The position numbers and the translations under genes are program-made. The notes under the pieces were generated by a model. The model worked only from the letters and a program-made list of their open reading frames with translations, had not been told where the DNA came from and ran no database searches. From Schizochytrium sp. TIO01 (lineage: Eukaryota; Sar; Bigyra; Thraustochytrida; Thraustochytriidae), in NCBI GenBank assembly GCA_004764695.1, contig SMSO01000032.1, positions 5,517,483 through 5,581,482 on the forward strand: a stretch of DNA of 64,000 nucleotides. Reading direction: 5' to 3'. Below, one piece after another: positions 29,052 to 38,391 of the stretch (positions are counted from its first letter, which is position 1; each line of letters starts with the position of its first letter).

Positions 29052-30097
29052 ACTGTTTAGGAATCGATTCGAAAGCCAACCGTGTAGGAGAGCATCTCAA
29101 TCGCGTTGAAATGACATTACGATACATCTCGAGTTGCCGGGGAAACATACATGTGTAAATATACCGCTTTTATATACAAAGTGTAAACTTGTGACCACTA
29201 TTTTCATTCATTCTTCTTTCTTTTAGTAGTACCCAAAGATAAATGGATGCAACGTCTACTGTGTTTAATTTGGAATAGTCATGCTGTTTGATCTATCTCA
29301 TGTTTCTTGATGCAATTATTTTCAATTTTCTACTATCCAACCAACATTGTCCAGTAGTCACTGGTTACGAACCAAGGTAACAAACGCATAGCAAAGCTTG
29401 TGGGTGGGGATATGTAAGTTCCCACAACTTTGAACGGTGTTTCCATATTAGATTTGATACATCGGCTTGGATGATAAGATGCGAAAACATCTGTTGAAAG
29501 CGTTACCTGGCGATGAAAGAAAGGAACCAAATTAGTTCAACAAGATGATCCTTTTTCTGTACCTCATTTTCCAAATCCTACAAGGGAAACGAAAAAGAAG
29601 ACAGCATAATTTTTTCAGAGTGATAATGCGCCGCCATTCAATGAGTTAGGGCTTCATATGTATATGTTCAATGCAGAAATCATGAAAACCACTGGGGCAA
29701 CTGGCGTTCAGAAAGAAAAAGGTAACGAACCTGGTTGATGTGCTTAATAGAATAATATAATTACATGAGAATGAAAGAGATCCAGTAGTTGACATACCTT
29801 TTGAATAGAGTAGTAAATTTTTGTGACATCGCGTACACTTATAGCAGAAATGGATTCACTCTTTCAGATACTCCTGTTTATGCATAACTGCCAGCATAAC
29901 TATATGTTTACCCAATCAGTTTAATACAGCTTCGAAGCGTGTGTGTGCATATTAAACCGCCTCATTTCGGATAACTAAGTAATTATTATAGAATGGTCCT
30001 CAAAGTTGTACTAGAGAATAAGCAAATATCGTACGCACTTCTACAGAGAAAACAGAAATGGCTACATATATTCAAAAGTCTCCTGGCATCACGAAAG
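29052..30097. other. Convergent intergenic region, sirtuin-like / TBC
   Basis: AT-rich 3' flanks of two convergent genes. No repeat array or RNA. A 65-codon minus-strand frame at 29333-29530 shows nothing recognisable. Confidence 0.5.
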
Positions 30098-32509
30098 TCA
30101 TGCTAAATCAGAGTCGTCATCATTTAGATCGATTTCAGTAAGTTCATCCTCCCCTGGAAAATCCTCACCAGAGGAATGCATAGGTTTCCGCCGGCTCTCT
30201 TCACCAGTGTGACGACGCATAGGAGCAAGTCTACTGACAACCTTAGGCGATGCTTTAAGCTCCGCTATAGTTCGATCACGATCAGAGCTGGCCGATGTGT
30301 CAACAGGAACTAGTGTGATTATTCCATTTTGGTGCAGAATATCTGGAGAGCTCGAGTTTTCATTCGCTGAGTTTGAGGCTTGGTTCGAATTAAAGGCGAG
30401 ATGTGGAGGTGGTGGCAAGCGAGATGTAGCCGGGGAACTGGGAGTTAACGCAAAGTCATCTGATGTATTCGATGGTAATCTTGGTTTTCCAGTTCCAAGA
30501 GCCCGCATGGGGGCTCTAAGCAGTGCTTGTCCACGCTGCGTACCAAAGACTAGCTCCAATATCCCATAGGGTGTTGCGGCAGTCGTTCCAGAGAGTACAA
30601 GAAGGCAAGCTTCAGCGTCACTATTCATGAGGTGTTCTTTGACGCAGCAAACACATGCTACTGCGATATCGATAATTGCATCCCAGCCCTGAGATAGAAA
30701 TCGAAGCCATACATTTGTAACAGAGGCAAAGTCCTGATCCACGTAAAAGGTAAAGACTGTGAGAATCCATTTCGCAGCGTATACTACTGCACTGAGACCG
30801 CACGATTGCAGGTGAGAATAGAGAACTGGTTCAACATTAGCGATCCGTTGATCAATATCTTCAAGGATTTCACGATAGAATTCCGTGTTCTGATCGAAAA
30901 GTGCACAAAGACGATATTGGCGATCCTCGAGAAGTTGTGCGAAAAGAACAAAAGCTCGCTCAGTTTCAAGCATAATGCTTGATGTGATATTCTCGGAAGA
31001 GGACGCCCGGGGTCGAGCCACAGCAGGCGCAGATGCTGGTTCTGGATTTGTGCGTCCTGATGAACTTGCAAGAGGAGCTTCACTGAATAATAAGAGATAC
31101 TTTGCCACACAATGCATGCCTTGGCAGTAGCCAATCGAAGGGAACGCCAAAGCTACATAACGCAGAATACTATGCAGCTGTTCACGAGCGACGTGCGGTT
31201 CGCGATCTACAAACCGATGAAAGTGAGTTCTGCGAAGGTCACTGTTAATGGCATCGTCCCACTTGGATGGGGCCATTTCCTTTCCGCAAAGGCTCCAAAA
31301 GATCATCCTGTGGTCTCTATGTACACGAAAGTTGGGATTGCTAGCATCTGTTGCAGTGCCACGGCGGCCCGGCATGACAGGAGAAGGGGTGAAAAGGGGC
31401 GGGAGTGGGGGCGGGTAAACGGCTTTAGACTCAGCTGCATGAGATTGTTTCAGAGAGTCCCAGCTTTGCGAGAACGCTGGGTAAATGTGTCTCCGGTTTT
31501 GTTCGAGCGTGGAGATTTGCGCAGCGGCCCGACGCGGAGAGATGAGGGGGTATTTTGCATATTCAATGAGTTCATCTTCCAGTGCAGCACTAATATCACG
31601 AGGAAGAGGTGGTGTTGAAGGTGCCGAGGTTGTCGGTCCAGAGTCTGTAGTAGATGGTGGTGGAGTAAAAGTGCGTGGCGTCGGGGTGTTTGTTGGACTT
31701 GGCGTAGACATTCTCTTGGATTGCTCACGGGTTTGTAGCTGTGACTTTAGCATATGGCGTGCAAGGGGGAGTCTAATGATGCCAAACTTGAGCAGCAAAT
31801 GACCAGGTCCTTGGTACGGGTACACGGACCCATCTTCCGTGAGAATGTGAGCGTTGAACAGGCTATAAACCGCCACTGGTGACATGCTATCTAAATCGTA
31901 CTGTAACCGTTGAAAGATCCATGTTCCATGCACGCACTCTTCTCCTGATGTAAGGAAGGTCGCAGGTCGCTGCGTGCCTCCACCGGTCGGGTGTGAATAA
32001 TGCTCGCTCATGGCCTCCACAAGGTTGCAAACGGTTCCTTGAAAGATAGCACCGTTGATAAATCGCAGGTGCCCATAACCACAAGCAGGATTAGTTACCT
32101 GTTCTCCGAACGCATCGTTGATGCTGCTACTGTGACCAGATTGGTGAGTATTTTCCGTAGCATGAGAGTGGGGGCTTGCGGTACTGAGGCGGCCGCTAGA
32201 ATTCTGTCGTAGGTATAGTTTGCTGAGGGACCTCTGTAGACTTGGGTCAAGCACGAGTGATTCTTGTTGCTGTTGCTGATCTCGAAGGTGCTGGCCTGTT
32301 TGTGAAGTGCTTGGAGATTTCGTCGGCATCGACCTTGGCCTCGGTTTGCGTGAATGTTCGTTTTTCTCATCCTGTAGGGGCCAGCTTACTGCCTCTGCGT
32401 TACTTGTGTCATCCTCGGCTTCAAGTTCGCGCCATTTCTTACTGCCGGGCGGGCTGGCGCTGCGGCTACTGCCTGCATCGCGTCGCGTTGACGACGATGT
32501 TGTGCCCAT
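30098..32509 (-). CDS. TBC-domain Rab GTPase-activating protein
   Basis: TBC proteins speed GTP hydrolysis by Rab GTPases through an Arg finger and a Gln finger. The 803-residue protein has a Ser/Gln-rich N-terminus (1-140). A small module (about 143-245) begins with a MORN-like GYGHLRFINGAIFQGTV and continues FLTSGEECVHGTWIFQRLQY. A Pro/Ser/Thr-rich linker (265-390) follows, then the TBC domain (about 395-650). Both fingers are intact: INSDLRRTHFHRF (IxxDxxRT, Arg427) and GYCQGMHCVAKYLL (YxQGM, Gln463). WILTVFTFYVDQDFASVTNVWLRF is the usual TBC helix with the FxD of the third motif. The C-terminus is Ser-rich and ends acidic (TEIDLNDDDSDLA). A Ser/Pro-rich loop (480-508) interrupts the domain. 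Single exon; ATG 32509 confirmed. Target Rab unknown. Confidence 0.92.
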   Translation of the reverse strand: MGTTSSSTRRDAGSSRSASPPGSKKWRELEAEDDTSNAEAVSWPLQDEKNEHSRKPRPRSMPTKSPSTSQTGQHLRDQQQQQESLVLDPSLQRSLSKLYLRQNSSGRLSTASPHSHATENTHQSGHSSSINDAFGEQVTNPACGYGHLRFINGAIFQGTVCNLVEAMSEHYSHPTGGGTQRPATFLTSGEECVHGTWIFQRLQYDLDSMSPVAVYSLFNAHILTEDGSVYPYQGPGHLLLKFGIIRLPLARHMLKSQLQTREQSKRMSTPSPTNTPTPRTFTPPPSTTDSGPTTSAPSTPPLPRDISAALEDELIEYAKYPLISPRRAAAQISTLEQNRRHIYPAFSQSWDSLKQSHAAESKAVYPPPLPPLFTPSPVMPGRRGTATDASNPNFRVHRDHRMIFWSLCGKEMAPSKWDDAINSDLRRTHFHRFVDREPHVAREQLHSILRYVALAFPSIGYCQGMHCVAKYLLLFSEAPLASSSGRTNPEPASAPAVARPRASSSENITSSIMLETERAFVLFAQLLEDRQYRLCALFDQNTEFYREILEDIDQRIANVEPVLYSHLQSCGLSAVVYAAKWILTVFTFYVDQDFASVTNVWLRFLSQGWDAIIDIAVACVCCVKEHLMNSDAEACLLVLSGTTAATPYGILELVFGTQRGQALLRAPMRALGTGKPRLPSNTSDDFALTPSSPATSRLPPPPHLAFNSNQASNSANENSSSPDILHQNGIITLVPVDTSASSDRDRTIAELKASPKVVSRLAPMRRHTGEESRRKPMHSSGEDFPGEDELTEIDLNDDDSDLA

Positions 32510-32914
32510 GCCGCTACTTGACGATTCTGAATCCGCTGCCGCCGGAGGCCGCGCCAGTCTTGATTCGCATCTGATGTCTCGACGGTCTATTCACTCGCTT
32601 TGTACTACCTATATTTTATTCCATGCTAGTGTAATTTACTTTACTCTAAATTTTAAAGAAGAAAGAACGAAAGAAAGTGAACAAAAAACAGGAAAGAGAT
32701 GAAGAACTCGCGAAATAATCAAAGCGAGGAGTTTCTGTGTGCTTAATTAAATGTCCCTGTGTACGTGGCAGAGAACCAAAAATCTTGTTGAGGCATGCAT
32801 GCAGTTGTAGAGGGCTCTTGTTGATGTCGAAAAGCCATTGCTTCGCTGGTATGTATTTCTTTTCCTACAGAATGAGGTCATTGGTGTGAACATCGAAATT
32901 CCAGGTTTGTGTGC

Positions 32915-32945
<31 letters not shown>

Positions 32946-34761
32946 CTTCTTCTTCTTCTTCTTCTTGGTTCTCATCATCAATTTCTTGGTGGAATCAGTT
33001 TGACCTTATCTTCAAGCTTGGCATCGTGTACAAAATCAGTTCATGGGGGCCAAACCTTGCGAACGTGAGTGCATGCATACAACGGACTTGGCTCCGCCTC
33101 ACCTCCTGCATTAGATTAATTTAATTCCATTGTCGATAGTTTACAATGAAGTTCTCGTGTCGTAAGAACTCCAGGGAAAATGACCCAAAGAACTCCAAGC
33201 ACCCTTTCAAGCTAGCTCGACATACTTCTTCGTGCGAGATGCTTTGTGCAAAGTGGAGGGCAGGGCACTCGTGAATCGGAAGTAGAGGTCATGACAGCTT
33301 CAGGTGGGAAGCGGTTTCAGGGTATCTCTGCAGGCTGGTCTGCTTGTACTAGGCCAAGATAAATAAATAGACCTTCACGATCGATGTTGAAGTCGTCCCA
33401 AGCTGTCTGGGTGAGGTGAAACGGAACCGAAGAGCGAGTATTGCAGTTGTATGCAATCAGGGACTAGGGATGTTTGCCTCTTCACGACGCGAGTGAGAAC
33501 TCGCTTTGCCTGAGTCATTTTGTTATATTCAAAGTATGTGTGCTCAGTCGGACAAGCAGACTTTGTGCAACTGAGGGAAACTAAACAACGGGAGAATATG
33601 AAGGAAGAAAATACCATTGGTATAGACATTATTATGATAGGAAGACCACACAGGTTGCATGAATCAAGATGTACCTGACTATAGGCTTGAGATGTCAATT
33701 GTTCATTCATGTGTTACAAAATGTCAAGGGTATCTATAGCCTAGTATGACCAGTCAATGTCGGTGTGCGAACCATCACGGCGACACGTATGCCAATTCTA
33801 CTCAATAAAAGCTACGAAAATCGTCAATGATATCCCTCTGACTGGGATGCGTCTTCGCGGAAGTACCTCAAACAAAGGCAAAGGTTTTCAAAACAACCTT
33901 ACACTTTACAAAGCTAATTTCACTTGTATAAATTCTCAACGATTGTTTCCTTCCCTCATTTTTGCTTTAACGATACTGGTGCTGAAGGATCTTTGAATTA
34001 CATAAAGAGTATAAACAGCCAAATCAAGGAATTCGGGTAAACAAGATAGGTTGGAAAACAGAAAAAAAGAGATATTGAAAGCAAAGACAATCTTCTTTTG
34101 TGCGGCACGAACGGCCGTTTACTATGTTCTACAGGAAGGGATGTTTGCAATGAATTGAGCTCCAAAGTGGGAGGTCATGACGGAGAGATAAAGTAATGGA
34201 CTAGGACGGTTATGTATCACGATTAAGCAATATCTTGCGCGATTGGGTTTGTGAGTGTGTGCAGGATGGCAAGATTAAGCTTGAAGTCGCGAAGGTGATC
34301 ATCTAAACTAGAGATAGGAGGAAAGGCACCAGGGCTGCTCAATGCGGGCGCGCCCATGCGTCCGTCTCCAAGACGAGCGAAGGGACCAACAGACTTGAGT
34401 TGAGTACGTCTAGAAAGTCATTTCAAAAGCTGTATCGAACAGGAGAACTGGTGTGGATGATGAAGAATGGTATATCCTAGATGCAATGAGCACCATGACA
34501 GAAGGGGAAAACAACTGCAGCACCCCGTCGCAAGCGCAGCAGCTGTAAAAAAGGGGGGTATGTGGGAGTGTGTGCAATGGTCGTCAACGCCCTGACTTCA
34601 TGAAGCCAAGGCGGACTGGGTTCGGGCAACAGCATGAATCGGGTTGACACAAGAGCTCAACAGCTCTACTGTGTTGAGTCTTCTTCACGCTGACATGCCC
34701 AGTGGAGAATTGATATCGGTAAGGAGGTTCACCTTCTAGCTAAGCTGAACAGAGGGCATCC
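32510..34761. other. Gene-poor region with a CTT array and splice-like scraps
   Basis: Upstream part is the TBC leader (AT-rich near 32600-32700). At 32835-33063 strong-looking donor and acceptor sites (GTATGT near 32851, CCTACAG near 32870, GAATCAG near 32999, GTGAGT near 33066) surround a CTT array. A segment after it reads FDLIFKLGIVYKISSWGPNL, but frames do not join. The minus-strand ATG at 33710 opens a 111-codon frame with an early CAG/GTACAT donor; the plus-strand ATG at 33757 opens 79 codons. Neither is recognised. No further features to 34761. Confidence 0.35.
32916..32966. repeat. (CTT)n trinucleotide array
   Basis: About 17 perfect CTT units. If the surrounding splice-like sites are real it would act as a polypyrimidine tract; in other frames it encodes pure Leu or Ser runs. 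Confidence 0.93.
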
Positions 34762-34956
34762 TTAGAAGGAGGTGCGCTTGGTGAAGGAGTTCTTGCGACA
34801 GAGCAGGAGATACTGACCCTGTTCGGGCTTCTTCTGAGTAAGCGCAGAGGAAGAGAGAGCCTTGCCGATGCCAGCAATCTTGGCGCGGAAGGATGAGGAG
34901 CGCTTGGCCTGCTGGCCAGAGGACTCGCTGGAGGATGATTCTCTTGAGAAAGCCAT
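34762..34956 (-). CDS. Small Ser/Lys-rich basic protein, 64 residues, strongly biased codons
   Basis: ATG 34956 sits in GCAAAATGG and opens MAFSRESSSSESSGQQAKRS, continuing with FRAKIAGIGKAL and ending LLLCRKNSFTKRTSF and TAA. Codon choice is strikingly uniform: AAG for nearly all Lys, CGC for most Arg, TCC and TCT for most Ser, AAC, TTC, ATT, GGC. That is the pattern of highly expressed genes and unlike the random frames around it. The protein is basic and Ser-rich, with a short possible amphipathic helix (FRAKIAGIGKALSSSAL) and no signal peptide. No family recognised. The leader is a CAAA-repeat; TTTATAA at 34995-34989 could be a TATA element but would leave a leader of only a few bases. 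Confidence 0.62.
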   Translation of the reverse strand: MAFSRESSSSESSGQQAKRSSSFRAKIAGIGKALSSSALTQKKPEQGQYLLLCRKNSFTKRTSF

Positions 34957-34963
34957 TTTGCTT

Positions 34964-34990
34964 CTTTGTTTGTTTGTTTGTTTGTTTGTT
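34964..34990. repeat. (TTTG)n array, leader of the small protein gene
   Basis: Six to seven TTTG units (CAAA on the gene strand) directly before the ATG of the 64-residue gene. Similar TTTG arrays occur at 36351-36378 and 40401-40450, and AAAC at 48337-48372. Confidence 0.9.
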
Positions 34991-37500
34991 ATAAAGCTAG
35001 CTTTTGCTCGATGCGCTCGGAAGCTGTCTGGCTGGTTTGGGGTTTGGTGTTCTTCGACTCGAGTTCGAGACTGGTTGCAGCGAAGCGGTGGCTATTGCGT
35101 GCGTGCTATGCTTGCTCTTGCAAGGATGCTGCGTGCGGGCCTGCTGCGAAGTGAAAGCTACAAGCGACTATAGTTCATGCCAGGCGAAGGAGGGCTGCAG
35201 CGACTCTCAAGTTTCGTGTTTGAATCACCTCGCTGCTCGCCCGCGTGCCTCGCCCCCCCTACTGCGCCTAGCCAACCCCTACTGCCCCCTTACTAACACT
35301 AACACCAAACACTCAGACAGAACAACATAATAACAAAAGAATAATTAAATACATAACAAGAGCATCAAAACAACTCAACTCACAAACAGTATTTCCTCGC
35401 TCACCGAGTGCTAGTCCTCCTCTAGCCACCCGTAGCCATTTCCCTACTTGCCGGCTCGCCCTGGCGCCGCTAGGCGAATCGCTAGCGCACGCCTAGCACA
35501 CCCTGCGCAGCTTCCACTTTCTGAGAGAGAGCTCGCGCCCTGTTAGTTGGCGGGAGGGCTAGGGGCTGGATAGGGGTAATGGTAGGGGTGGGTGTTTGGT
35601 ATAAAAGGGGGGGCTTAGGCGGGATGGCTATGATAAATGGTAAGGGTTGAGGGAAGCAGGAGAGGCGAAAAATCAGAACGTGAGCAGAGAAAGTGGAAAC
35701 TGAGAGAAGGTAAGAGGGAATGGAGGTTTTCAGTGGGGGCTCAGAGGGGAGGGGTCGAAGGTTTGAGAGGTTTTGGATAAATTGATGTGTTGGGAAAAGG
35801 GCGACTGTTAGGGGAAGAGAAGGACTAAGTTTGGTCGATGAGAGGGAACTGGGTTGTGAGGTAAACAGGGCTTTGTGAGTAGAAATTCCTGAGAGGAAGT
35901 TGATGACTGACACTTTCACCATCATTCGATCAGTTTGTATCGAAACAATTCTTTTCGATTTTTAAAGAAATAAACAAACAAAACCATCAAACATTTAGTT
36001 CTTATTTTTTTTTTAATTTTCTAATGCGAAAAGTACTTACTTTCAAAACAAAGAACACCACTCAACCTCTTATAGCCTAAGAATAAAATGTTTTACAGGA
36101 AACATTGCTTTGGCCGCTTGAAGAAGAACCAATTCGCCCTCGAGCTTCAAGGACAGAGGTCTTTCCCGCCCGAAGGAGGCGGCCACAAGAGCAGTTTTGT
36201 CTGTCAAGCGGGCTTCAGGCTCAGTCAGGGAGCACCACAATCGCTCACTCAATCAATCAATCCCTAATGCTTCTGGCTCACGGGGAGGCGCCTCTTCTCT
36301 CTCACACTTCCTTATTACTTCTGTTCCCAACTCGGAACACATATGACTGTTTTTGTTTGTTTGTTTGTTTGTTTGTTTCTTTCTTTCTTTCTTTCTTTAC
36401 CAATTTTCATTTAATCAAAACTTTTGTAGTTATTATGCCTCATTATGGCTGCGTGAGCGAGCGGATGGAATGGAACACTCAACGAACTCAGGTGCGTAGA
36501 GGCTGCTAGGGAGGTGGTAGTGGAGCCATGTTCATCGACATGGGCCGTCGTAGTGCTGGGTATGCGAGTGATAGAAAGTAACAACTCGTGTTCGATGATA
36601 CAATTGATCGATCCTTTCCAAGTTTCGACTCAAGAGGCAAAAGAAGTTCACTTTTACCGAAAACGAAAAACCTTTCGCTGAAAAGGAACGACCCAGAGAA
36701 CGCTTTCGACAAAGAAAAGAAAAACTAAAGTTAAAACCTAAAGAGCTTAAAAGAAACCAAAACAGCCCAGCGAAAGTATTTTTTTCCCACCCTCCTTATC
36801 TTCTTCGCCTCAAACCCGAAAAGAACGATGATGTGACAGAAGAGAGAGAGAAGAACACAATAAGAGGGACAAAAAGCAAGAGGTAAGCGAGAAACCAATT
36901 AGAACGCAGAGACTACGATCGACCCGTTCTTTTCGTTCACCTCGAGCATCAGCAATGTACAATGAGATAATTAAAAACTTTAAAACTAAATCATTAAAAA
37001 GTAATGTCAATGATTTCCAACCGAGAGCGAGAAGGCTCGCTCAACCCACTGACTCTTTGTCCAATAAGCCGCCGACTCTCGAGAGATCTCGCGGCTTTCA
37101 GGCCAAGCCTGCGGCCTCTGCCTCTCTACAGCCAACTTCGAGAGCCTGCGCTCAGGCCTCTCCGCAGCCTCGTCGAGCGTACTCGCATCCTCGTCGAGCC
37201 GTCCTCATTTTCGAAGAAGATCACCGCTCACGCAATCTTTTCAACAGCTCAGAGTGCTCAAGTCTGTCTTAATTCAAACAAAAAGAGGAACAAGAGAACA
37301 GCAGGAGATGGAAAACCACCGGGAACGATGTGAGTTATTCGCAGGATCTTTAAGGAGTGCTTGAGCTGCTTAGACGAAGGGTCGATCACTCAACGATGTA
37401 TGTCAATCAATGTATGATGATATGTATATTTAATTCTGATTTTTGGATAACGGGAGATGAAACAGTTAGTTGGTTGACCCGCCGAATTCAACTTGGCAAC
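34991..37500. other. Gene-poor region with low-complexity blocks
   Basis: GC-rich block (35000-35920) with overlapping frames on both strands, AT-rich break (35930-36030), a GC-rich block, TTTG/TTTC array (36351-36398), purine-rich stretch (36700-36900), and a GC-rich block with repeated CTCGCGGC/GCCTCT-like words (37030-37250). A minus-strand segment at 36250-36090 (TDKTALVAASFGRERPL) looks protein-like and ends at a GTAAAA site, but has no ATG. No gene called. Confidence 0.35.
36351..36398. repeat. (TTTG)n to (TTTC)n compound array
   Basis: TTTG units to about 36378 change directly into TTTC units to about 36398. Confidence 0.92.
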
Positions 37501-38391
37501 TCTGTGAAAGTCAGTGGGTGGCTCTAACAGAGAGAATCCAAGAAGTTCTACTCAGTGTGGCTTAATCTGCTGTTTTCTGAAACTCTCAAAAACTTTTATT
37601 GCAGATTACATGGTTCCCGCGAACGAGCGGCGGCGAAAACGATCCTCTACGCCACTGACGCTATCTTTCAAATTTGTGAAGACTTGCCCCTCTTAACAGC
37701 ACTGCTAATATTAGTGGTAGTGACAAACAGTGGAGATATTGGAGGAACAATGGGGCAAAAAGTACGCAGGTCCTCTGTTTGAAGTAGGAGAAGAAAGCCA
37801 CTCAGGAGGAGGTGAAAAGCCATTGACGTAGCGATGAGACCTTTAACCTACCCCCGTTCTCCTTGATGAAGAGCGCACACGTTTACTTTTATCATGCAAG
37901 ATCGGAGCCGAGTGGGGTTAGGTTACGTTGCATTGCAGGATGAGTCCACGAGTTTACCACAATCCGCGTGCTAACGATATAAGTGAGGTTGACAGTAGTC
38001 TAAACAAGAGGATACAGGCTCTTACTGAACATAGGCAACGAAATTTAAAAATGATTCATTTTTAGTAAGTTTCTTTTTCATTATGGTATAGGGTGAAAGA
38101 GAAAGAGAGTTGAAAAAAAGGAGAACACCAGAATGTTTATATTTTGGTGTCTTCAATCGACATTTAGGGGGTGGAAGCTTTGGGAAGGTCAGCGCCAGAG
38201 CTACCAATATGGCTCAAAAGATCGATAATAGCACATTCGAAGAGGCGCTCCAAACTATGCTTAAGGGTGTTTAAACAGAGATTGAGCAGAACCCACGCAG
38301 GAAGCAGTCAGTTGCCCAATATGTTTACTCTGTGCAGAAAGAAGAATACTTGTAATGAAGGCTTCTCTTTCTTTGCCTAGCTAGAGACCAT
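37501..38391 (+). pseudogene. Coding-like fragments, including one with a kinase-type glycine loop broken by a stop
   Basis: Three plus-strand segments look like exons or exon relics. The segment at 37606-37770 follows a TTTTATTGCAG acceptor; 37939-38064 follows GCATTGCAG and ends at A/GTAAGT. The segment 38092-38355 is an open frame with one in-frame TAA at 38272-38274. It contains FNRHLGGGSFGKVSARAT, an exact match to the protein-kinase G-x-G-x-x-G-x-V loop, and continues MAQKIDNSTFEEALQTMLKG, stop, TEIEQNPRRKQSVAQYVYS. No VAIK lysine, HRD or DFG motif follows within reach, so a complete kinase is absent. Most likely a decayed fragment; a spliced gene is an alternative. Confidence 0.3.

Noticed and set aside
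38272-38274. Reassignment of TAA to Gln to explain the open frame around the kinase loop
   Set aside because: PPCDC, SEC13, the CEP164-like gene, the EEP gene and the AGMO-like gene all end at TAA at the expected position, so TAA is a normal stop here.
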